From the NCBI RefSeq assembly GCF_027595985.1, contig NC_073307.1:45765094-45829093 (forward strand): DNA of 64,000 nt, read 5' to 3'. A model generated the notes under the pieces. The model saw nothing but the letters and a program-made list of their open reading frames with translations, was not told the DNA's origin and ran no database searches. Within the stretch, counting starts at the first letter, position 1. Each line of letters starts with the position of its first letter. Below are positions 1 to 10,800 of this stretch, one piece after another. Position numbers and translations under genes: made by a program. This DNA is from Sorex araneus. Its lineage: Eukaryota > Chordata > Mammalia > Eulipotyphla > Soricidae.

Positions 1-613
1 AGTCTTTGTAAATTAAGAGGATATGTGTATTCCCTTGTTAATTTGACTCAAAAAATTAAATATCTGGAATTTGACTATTGGCTGTAATCATTATTTTTAT
101 AATTAACACGCTTTTAAAATTAAAGAGTTGGATTAAAAAGAAACTGTTAACAAATGGATTTGTGCTCAGAAAGTACTTTAAAGTTGTAGCTGAGCTGATG
201 ATGTAGACTGTCTCTCCTTTAGATAAGCCTCGAATAAGGTGGACTTTGAAAATCTAATTATACCCAAGATCCCATTCCGTTGTGCTTACTCATGTGGGAC
301 CAGTCTGAAAGGCATCAAGTGGACTCACCCGTGAATCATCTCTTTAATGTAACAAAACCTTAGCTAGAAAAGTAGGAAGGATGTATCGGTTGCTAAGAAA
401 ATGTAGATCAAGAAAGTGAATAGTCTATTATTAATAAGATCTAAGTGCGACTCATATAAGTGTCACATAATTTTTGGAATTGATGGGAAGTATGAAACAC
501 GTCTTTAAGTTGGTTACAGGTCTCAATAAATACCTAAGATGTATCGAGCTCCATATAGTTTTAGAATGTAATTTTATAAAGAAGGTGGAGATCCAAACTC
601 CCTTGATCATGTC
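1..613. other. Upstream flank of SPINK6
   Basis: AT-rich single-copy-looking DNA with no recognisable repeat or coding exon. As the immediate 5' flank of a TATA-containing gene it should hold the proximal promoter, but I cannot name binding sites with confidence. Confidence 0.5.
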
Positions 614-621
614 TATATATA
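614..621 (+). promoter_or_regulatory. Probable TATA box of SPINK6
   Basis: TATATATA lies 95 nt before the SPINK6 ATG at 716. A start of transcription about 30 nt downstream would give a 5' UTR of roughly 65-75 nt, similar to the arrangement at the second SPINK gene in this window. The run is AT-rich, so the call rests on spacing. Confidence 0.5.
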
Positions 622-715
622 CATCTTAGTATATGTACCCGTGCTCTGCAAAGTGTCTTGACAGAGAATCAGAGGTGGACAAAGCACCCTTGATCTGAGT
701 GAGCCAACTAGCATC

Positions 716-773
716 ATGAAAATATCAAGTGTCTTTCTGTTCCTCTCACTGACTCTTTTCTGCTTTTTCTCAG
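716..773 (+). CDS. SPINK6: SPINK6 exon 1 (signal peptide)
   Basis: Begins at ATG 716 and encodes 19 residues plus one base of Gly20 before the donor GTGAGT at 774. The ATG is followed by Lys and a long hydrophobic run, the standard signal-peptide pattern, and no better upstream ATG is in frame. Confidence 0.95.
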
Positions 774-3700
774 GTGAGTTGTTTTCTTAAAATTCAGTTC
801 CATATTTATAAGGAACCTAAAATGTTAAGTGTGTTTGTCATCATGTTTCAAACTTTGAATAATTTTGACATGGGAGACCAATTCTAAGATCATTACAATA
901 ACGATAATATTGTGATGATGAAAATGATGACATTGATAATGATAAAGTTAACTTTCATTTAGCGTATGTTAGGTTCTAGGCATGTTAAGGACTTTAAGCA
1001 ATATCTGCAAAGTACATACCAAGGTACACAAAAAGTACCTAACATAATGGTGAGGACAAAGTAAGTATTTAAGAAATACCATTATAAAAGTTTAGTAGGA
1101 ATAATACTAGATTGTACTCAGACGTGAATATTCATCCTGCTTCAGCTTTGACATTTCTTACAGATGAAACTTTGGGAAAATATTTTCTCTTCCCTTCAGA
1201 TAAAAACAAGTTAAAAATGTTATAATGATGATAAAATTATAATAATGAATTTTTTTCTTGGTTACAAAATGACTTGGAAAGGTTGCAATAATATAGCCTT
1301 CCAGGACTTATTTGACTTTCATGTGAATTTCCTAATAATCTGTATTTTAGTTACCAGTCATACTGCTGTAATAAGGTTGGTCAGCTCAACCTTAACATGA
1401 TCATTGTGGGAGATGGTTAACTTCCTACTAAATATAAATTATTTTTTCCTTATTTCCAGTAATAGTATACTAGGTTTTTCTAACTATCTTATCATGATGG
1501 TTAACAAACTCTGGAGGACTGTATTTATTCATATACTTCTATAGTAAATTTAATTTGAGTTTTATATGTATAAGTGATGCAGGAAATAGGAAATCCATAG
1601 AAATAAGCAGAGATGAAAATTTGAGCAGGGTATAGCAGGTTTAAACCCCAAATTATTATTTTTTCAATATTGTAGCTAGCCATTTTAGTTAAAATTGCAT
1701 GAAGTCATAAAGATGGAGGAATAGATAGAAAATTCTGTTAAAAATGTTATTATTTATTGTTGATTTAGAGGAATGTAGTACAAGAAATGAATCAGAAGGA
1801 TAATGAGTTTTTGCTCACCAGTCTAGATTTTTGCCAGTTCATTAAAATTTAATGTAGAGAACAGAGAAGCAAGTACTGTCCTAAAGAATAAGAACATTGA
1901 ACATAAGAACATAAGAACATTGGTCAAGGGTCTTGAATGCTTTAATAGTACAAGGGTAAGGTAACTGTGTACATCAAAACCTTAAGAATCAATACTATTA
2001 AAGGAATACACTCAAACTACAATAAATAATTTTTCAAAATAATGAGTTTGCTGAAGAGACAGGGTGAGTATGGGAGGAACTTTGGGACATTGATGGAGGG
2101 ATGCTGACATTGGTCCAATATTTTAACTTCAAACTGTTGGTTGGAGTTGAAGTATTATATGCTTGGAACTTTATTATTTAATGTTTAAAATTCATAGTGC
2201 AAAATAAAAATGCATGAAAATGAAAGAAGAATAAAGCAACAAGGTTAATCCCTTCTCCAACTGTCTGTAGCAAATAAAGGCTTTGGAGATAGACAATATG
2301 CATTCTTCTTGGAATACCAAAATTAGAAAAAAACTTTCTCTTTTTGGCTCTTGGATCACAGCTATTTATGCTAAGGGATTATGCCTGGCTCTATGGGGTG
2401 CCAGGTATTGAACCTGGGTCAGCCATGCACAAGTCAAGTGTCTTTCCCACTGTACTATATCTTAGTCCCATAACTCAAAAAAACTTTTTAATCCAATTTC
2501 TCCAAAGTTAAACCAGGGATTATCATTTCATTCCCAAAGTAATAAAATGGTTGACCCAGAACTGTAAGATGATGTTCCAACTCCTTCAACTATTTCCTTT
2601 TATCACTCCAACCTCAAATAATTATTATCCCATCAGGGTTCATTTTGTCACCTCTTTTCCAAGTTTCTACTGCCACCTGTGAGGTAAGCAGAGATAAAAA
2701 AAAATAATTAAAGTAACTGTGTCTTGGCTTGTTGGAATGAACAAGACCAAATATCATTTCTGGCTTGAGTATTACACATTCAAAAATTATAGTTTGGTTT
2801 TTCTGTTGTTTTTTTCCAGGTGTCTACAGTCAAGGACAGGTTAGTGCTTACATTTTTCTATTCTTCTGACTTGGGTGATGATTGATAAATGCTTTCTGGC
2901 TAAAGGGAGGTTTGGTTATAGTTAAAAGAAAAAAGTATGAATGAACAGGTTAAATGCAAAATAATCCATGTAAGAAATTATTTTTTCTTAAGTACAATTT
3001 TAACATGAATATGACACTTTCAGATTTAAATGCCTAAATGGTAATCCTTAGAGCTGAGTAAAGTAGAATGAATATAAGTAAAACCAAGATGCATTTGTTA
3101 ATATTTATGCTCTATCACAGATTTCACTGAATGGATTTGGGCAAATTAAGCATACTTTTCCAAAGCCATGTAAATGGGATAATATTACTTATTTCATAGA
3201 ATTAGACCTAAGTTTTATAAACTATGGGTTCATTTGGAATATTATAAAATAATTAGTTATTAGAAATTAATGTTTTGATGTTTTAGAACAGAGATCATTT
3301 TCTTTATTTAGAATTGAAACAACTAAGAGTAGATAGTAAACTTGATTACTCTTTAGTACTTAACATACACTTATTGAACACTAACTGAAGTATAATTTAG
3401 TTTAAAAATTGGTATAACCACAGATGATATTTACTCTGGATTGCTTGACAGTGACAATGATACAGCTTTTTCCCTAACACATTTACCAAATTATTTTTAA
3501 GGTATTCTTGTTGCACACATAGTCTATATTTAAAACCCAAACTTCTCTCTGAAAATAGAGTATTTTGAACCTTGCAGGAAATGAAAACTGAGAGAATAGT
3601 AGAATGATTGCATTGACTTAACAATAAATGTTGAGCTGTTTATAGGCAGTATAACCTGGATCTGGTGGAAAGGACTCGAGACAAAAGAATATATTAAAAA

Positions 3701-4770
3701 AATAACAATTTCAAGGGAGAGAGACAAGTTAAGGCTTTATTCTGAGAGCAGACTGAGAAATCTGAAGAATGAGGTTAGGAAAACAGAAAAATTATAATGT
3801 AAAGCTAATCTAGGATAAAAGATAAAGAGCTATATATTAAACAGAAAAGAATAGTGAACTTTATTTTATTTGAGGGGCACACCCAGCAATGCTCAGGGAT
3901 TATTTCTGACTTTGCACTCAGGAATCACTCCTGGTGGTGCTCAAGGGAAAATGTGGAATTCAGGGATCAAACCTGGCTTGGCTACTTGAAAGGCAAGGGC
4001 ACCACCCACTCTACTTTCTCTCTGTCCCCAATTTTAATCAGATTGTTGAGGAGAGGTGTTCTGTACACTTCTGACCATTAGAAATTAATTTATATTTTTA
4101 AAATTTGATGAAGACTAAAGTCTAGGCAAACATCACTGACAAAATACAGTTTAAAAATATATATTCTAGGGGGCTGGAGCGATAGCACAGCGGGTAGGGC
4201 GTTTGCCTTGCACGCGGCCGACCCGGGTTCGAATCCCAGCATCCCATATGGTCCCCTGAGCGCCGCCAGGGGTGATTCCTGAGTGCATGAGCCAGGAGTG
4301 ACCCCTGTGCATCGCCGGGTGTGACCCAAAAAAAAGCAAAAAAAATAAATAAATAAAATAAAATAAAAATTAAAATATATATTCTAAGAGAAAATAACGT
4401 GTATAAAATTCTCTTAAATAACAATAATTACTATTATTGAGAAACATGAAACATAAAAGATAATAAAAGGAGAGAAACATAAAAGACAATAAAAAGATTA
4501 GAGAATAGCTAGTTGGATACTCTGTAGAAGCCAAAATATATGAGTAGCACAATCCTAACTAAATCATGAAAATGACTATAAATACTCTGTAGATTTACCT
4601 TGAAGCAATCAAATTCTTGGTAGTTTCAGGAGAATGAAAGGATGTGAAACAGAGAAAGTAAAGACACAGTTAGCTTAAGAAAATTGGTATGATAAGAAAA
4701 TAGCAGATTTAGCCACATAAACAGTTTCCTCAGTATAGTAAAGGAAAAGAATTTAACTCTATAGCACATG

Positions 4771-4819
<49 letters not shown>

Positions 4820-7800
4820 TGTGGCAGTGGGGGGGGCATTTGCAAATTTTTATTGCCTTTACTTTGGAACTAGAAACACTAGAATCAAATATAAATTACA
4901 CTGATGCTGCAGTTTATTAAATGACCATATAAACTAATTTTTCAGTTAGCTTAAATGAAATTATAGTCACCATTAACAAAGGTGATCCATCTGTCTGGTC
5001 ATTTCTATTCCAGATTATTTTAAGCAGTTGTATTTTGAAGAACCACCAGGGGTCAGGAAGGTACTAAATTCTGATACTCAATACCTAGTCTCAGGAAGCT
5101 GGACTGCCAAAGGACAGATGGAGGTGCTTGTTAAATCACTAATTTAATAGAAATATTAAAAACAAGGGCTGGAGCGATAGCACAGCGGGCTGGGCATTTG
5201 CCTTGCATGTGGCTGACCTGGGCCAACATGGGTTCGATTCCTCTGCCCCTCTCGGAGAGCCTGGCAAGCTACCGAGAGTATCTTGCTGCATGGCAGAGCC
5301 TGGCAAGCTACCCATGGTGTATTGGATATGCCAAAAACAGTAGCAACAAGTCTCATAATGGAGACATTACTGGTGCCCACCCGAGTAAATCGATGAGCAA
5401 CGGGATGACAGTGACAGTGATTAAAAACAAAATAGAGTAAAAAATTATGAACTACCAAAGTTCTTAAATGTGCTTCAGTTACATTGTTAATGTTCCTATT
5501 AGCTGTATTTCTCTTAGCAGGCTTTGACATTCTTGATGGTTTTGCAGTATTTTCATAAGATTTATTATTGAAAGAATCACATTGCCAACCTCCTGATAAG
5601 GATAAAATAACTTTTGTTTATTTGTTTATTTGGTTTGGGGTCATGCTCAAGGTTGACACTTGGCTTTTGTCTCTGGGCTCAAAGATCACTCCTGGCGGTG
5701 CTAGGAGAGGCAGAACCTTGTAGGGTGCCAGTGATCAAACCTCTAAAATCTAAACAGCTGACTTTTCAGTGAAAACAATGCATGTCCAGACTGAGGGTGT
5801 TTGTAGGACTATCTTTCCACCTTAAAAGTTTTCTCCTTAAGGCATTTAGGAGACTGAATGAAATTTCTGTGAATCCATTTGAAGTAGCCTCATGTTCTGT
5901 AAGGCTTCAGGATTGCCTTATAGATGAAATTAGACCCCGTTGGATTTTGCTCTTGAATTACGTTAGTTCCATAGCCCTCTTGCAAATGTTTCATTGCTCT
6001 GACTTGAACTAACTTCATTCTTGTTTCAGAGTCAGTTGTTTAGATTTTTAAAGGAGTCAAATCCTTTTAAAATGAAAAGTAAAAAAAAAATTGTGGTCAG
6101 TCATGAAAAGCATAAAGTTCAGAAAACCTAGACTACTTACTTCTTTTCAAGGTATTGGGTCTGTGATCTCTTTATAATCCCAAATCTGATACCATTTATT
6201 TTACTCTTGTTTCACAGTAAGGATTTTTGACTGGCTTTGCAAAGTTTTCTGTCACCTTCCTGAAATCCTGGGAATCTCAGAGATGGCATTTTCTGTGCCC
6301 AGCTATAACACTGATATTTCTCACACGGTGCATTAAAAGGAAACTCTAAATATAAGGGTTGAAGATTTGGTCAATAGTTACTGCTTCTCCCATCCAAATT
6401 TTTCTACCCTCACCCAAAGAATTGAAGAGTTAAGTGCTTTATTTAAACCACTCACTGAATAAGGTCTCTGACTACTGAATCTTGGGCCATCAAAACTGGA
6501 AGGTTCCTTCTACTTGATGTTGCATTTCTAAGAGTAAGAGAAGCTTTATGGAGTATAAGAGCTGCAGTTAGGGGGTTAGGGAAGGCTTGAAATTATAAGT
6601 TTAGTTTTTGCCTTCCTAACCCAGGACTATATAAAATATTCTATATTAATTTTCTACAAAACACATATGAACACATTTAACCTTATAAAAATCCTGGGAA
6701 TGAGGCACGAAAGCTGTTTAAAATATTTTTTTAAGTTGAGAAAATAGAGGTACACAAAATAAATGCTTTATCCAAAGTAAGAGAGCAAGTCGGTGGCAAA
6801 TATCAGAATGAATTCTTCTGATCTTCAGTTTAATTCAAGGAACATGGAAGCCACTACAATTTGAAAGTCTGAAATGAATTTTTTATTTGGTCAATTTGGT
6901 TTTGTTTGATGGAAATTTCTTCCTCTTCTATCATTCCAAGGGTGGGACCAATAAGAAAGGAAAGAGGCCATGGGGAGGGAGGTGGATTCTAGAAATTTTC
7001 CCGGTTAATGACCACCACAAGTGCCACTTCCTTATCTGTTTTCTAAAGGAGAAAGACGCCCATATTACAAGATCAGAAGGTCGGTTTCCACGTGGCTTAA
7101 GGAGGCGTCTCCTTCAAGTAAGAGACTTTATTTTTTTCTCACAGATCTGAGTACAGAAATACACACATCTGACTGACTTTCCCTTTTTCCTCACTTGCCT
7201 CAGTGTTTTTCTCACTGTGGTACGCATCACACATTGTCTTGTCATCATCAACATTCTACTTTTGCTTTTCTAATGAAAGTAAGTGCTGAGTTCTTATAAC
7301 AGTTCCTCTTTTCACCAATAATACCCAGCACTATTGTCTTCTAGATGTCAGTTACACAGAGACAATTTGAGATAAATAAAAGTGTTGATGATGATTGTAC
7401 TGGAGCGATGGCACAGCAGGTAGTGCATTTGCCTTGGACGTGGCTGACCTGGGTTCGATTCCTTCTTTCTCTCTCTCGGAGAGCCCAGCAAGCTACAGAG
7501 AATATCCCACCCGCATGGCAGAACCTGGCAAACTCCCTGTTGGCATATTCAATATGCTACAAACAGTAACAACAATTCTCACAATAGAGACTTTATTGGT
7601 GCCCGCTCAAGCAAATCAATGAACAATGGGTTGAGAGTGTTACAGTGTTACAGTTGATGATGATTCTTAGGCTTACTGGCCTTATAATTCAGTATATAAT
7701 CACCAATATGTGCACATTAATGACAAAGTAATGTTGCATTGTAATTTTCTGTAACTCAGGATGCATGTCCAAACAATCAATTTGTGTACAGACAACATGA

Positions 7801-10800
7801 AATTCACCATTTTAACTCAACACTGAATCTTAGCTGTCAAGAAAAAAAAATTCTCTATGAGTGTACTATCTGAAAGAGTTTCAACCTTCTATCCTTTTAG
7901 GAGAGCCAATGGGAAGGTCAGTGTTCTTGAAATAGTTTGGAAGGATGCAGGTATCTATGAAAGAATTGAAAGAAAGAGAAGTGGGAGAAAGCACAATATT
8001 GCTCAACCTGCCTAATAACACAAGTTGCCAAATTTCAGCAAAAAATGTATAAATGGTCTCAGGTGTCTTAAATCTGCTGTATCTAAAAATATTTTAGCAC
8101 TTCAAATGTTTTGCTTCCCTAGGCAACCGTTAGAGAGATTTGTCAGTTCATAAAGCTTTTCTAATGTCTATAGATATTCTGAATGTAAGGGATACATAGC
8201 AACCTTATAACCTATATAAAATTTTTATGTTTTTTTGTTCTGTCCATGAAGATGGCTTGAAAACCAACTTTAGTACATAGTTAGAATAGCAAATAGGTAA
8301 TGAAAGGAGTATGTACAAACACAGGTATCTAAGCTTCCAAATAGTGTGAAATATGCTTCCAAATCACTGTATCGCTGTCATTCCCTTTTTCATCAATTTA
8401 CTCGAACAGGCACCAGTAACATTACCATTTGTCCCAGCCCTGAGATTTTAGCAGCCTCTCCTTACTCATCTTTCCTAACAACTGGAGGCTCTTTCAGGGT
8501 CAGGGGAATAAAACCTGTTATTGTTACTGTTTTTGGCATATTGAATATGCCACAAGGAGCTTGCCAGGCTCTGCTGCATGGCATTAATAATCTACTAATT
8601 TCTTGAAGATAAGTATCACATCTATAAATGATTAATATATAATGGCTCACTAGATATCTCAATGTTTTTGTCAGACTAGAATTAGTTTCTTCATATTAGA
8701 GTAGTTTGCATATCATGAAGTAATTGGAAAAATGAGTATAATTTAATGGAACTAGGATAGGGGTAAAATAATTAAATATTCAAATATCACTTCAATCCTT
8801 ATACCTAATACAGAGTTAGTCATATTCTTGAAGCCAGAATAAAGTGACTCAAATATCATTTCCGACGAAACATTCATTATAATAAAAGTCAATGTTAAAG
8901 TTACAAACTACTTCTGAAAGAATATTTTATCTGAAGGTATATATTAGTGGAATGAGAGGTACTTCTATAGAGCCTCGTGCAATAATTATTTCGTAGTATT
9001 TGTGTGCTTCCCCAAGACTTGATGCAACCTTAGAATCTTCTAAACATGGCAGCTTGAGTAGTTATCACTACATTGTTATGTACTAAGTACATTGAGTTCA
9101 GGTTGTAACAGAAGACTCTGACATATGAGTTGAAGACATAGCTCAATGAGATAGCTCTCTGTACACAGAGCCTGGGTTTGATCTAGGCGATGTTTGGTTT
9201 CCTGAGCACCACTAGGATAAACATCTAGGAACTGATCCCATGGTAGTCCCTGAGAAGTGCTAGCTGTTGCCCCAAACCAAAATAAATAAATAAATAAATA
9301 AAAAGAACGTTGAGATATAGTACGTTAATATAAAAAACAGCAGTTTTCTTTTTCTTTTGTTTGCCTACTTTATATTAAACACTATGGTCTACAAAGTGGT
9401 TCATGATGCATTTGTTTCAGACATCTAATATTTCAACACCAATCCTACCACCACTGTCACCTTCCCCCCACCATTGTCACCATTTTCCCTACTACCCCTC
9501 ATACCTGCCCCTGTATAAAAATAATTTTATATTGTTTGTTACCACTGAATGTTAAAAAAGTACTTAAAAGGAAATTTGTGAAAATTCTTGTATCTCACTA
9601 TGGGGATATTAAGTCCTTGTCTGAGGGTTTACTAAGCTATGGTTGCTGCTTAGTTCTGTGTTCCTTTTAGTTGAGCTTAGGTGGTTTCCCACTCTATGAC
9701 ATTCCCATCTAATCCAGTGTGCTCCTACTGGGATATTAATATTGTAATGTTTGAAGATGTCTGGGAAATCCAGAATATTTAACAGTTTTATTTTTGAAGA
9801 ATGGATAAATGAATGTTGCAGTCACAGGAAAACCTAACAAGCTATTGGGTAACAACTGGGAGCTCCTTGCTGTCATCATCTGGAATTCCTATCAGTACAG
9901 AAAGATTGGAATTAATGGGATGAAAGTCAAATAACCATATAAGCTCCAAACTAATCTTATGTAGAGCAATTTAGAATTAGAAATAAAAGTTGAATCTGTA
10001 GTGTTTGTCTTTCTTATATATTTAAAATTTACTATTTTGCCTTACATCATTAATTTACTCTGTTGTCCAAAGACTGTTCTGAAATACAGCCCATTGCACA
10101 CAATGCACTAATGTCACAATTGATGCATTATCATTGATAGATTGATTGCGGTGAGTTTACAGACCCCAAGGTCTACTGTACCCGGGAATCTAACCCCCTC
10201 TGTGGCTCTGATGGCCAGACATATGGCAATAAGTGTGCCTTCTGCAAGGCAGTGGCGTAAGTATGATAAGCTTGAACTCTGTTTCTTAAAAATGCATTTG
10301 CAGAAAAAGATTGACATTTGCCTTCAAATATTCTAGAAAATCCTATTCATACCTCTATTAACATTAAATAAGTAAGCTAGATAAGTGGGAAGAAAACAAA
10401 CAATGAGAACAGAAAACTTACATAATAAATTATAAACTATGCATAATCTTGGCTTCTTAATTTTGTATTAAATTAGACTTATGGAGCCAGAGAAATGATA
10501 CAGAAGGTAGAGCACCTGACGTCCATGTAACTGTCACAGTCAGGACCCTGTATCAATACCCAGCACCACATATGGATCCTGGAGTATTGCCAGGGGTGAC
10601 AGAGCCAATAAAACACTAGATCCTAAGCACTCCTGCATAGGATCCACTCTCCCACCCACCCCCAATTTTTTTAGTTCTTCTAGGAAAAGTACTCCAAAAT
10701 GCATACAGAACTAATTTTCTATTTTTAATGAATTTCAGATAAAAACTTTCATTAATTTTTTTAACCAATTGTTTGCTTTTATTGCTATTGATTTGGAAAA

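Noticed and set aside
4169-4250. tRNA genes at the SINE heads (box B GGTTCGAATCC)
   Set aside because: The heads lack a proper acceptor stem and anticodon arm and are followed by SINE bodies with target duplications.
5156-5530. 124-codon frame on the minus strand
   Set aside because: Most of it is the complement of the RTE-tail SINE at 5166-5419.
6887-7150. 87-codon frame in SPINK6 intron 2 as an extra exon
   Set aside because: No acceptor/donor in a fitting phase, no Kazal cysteines, and the SPINK6 protein is complete without it.
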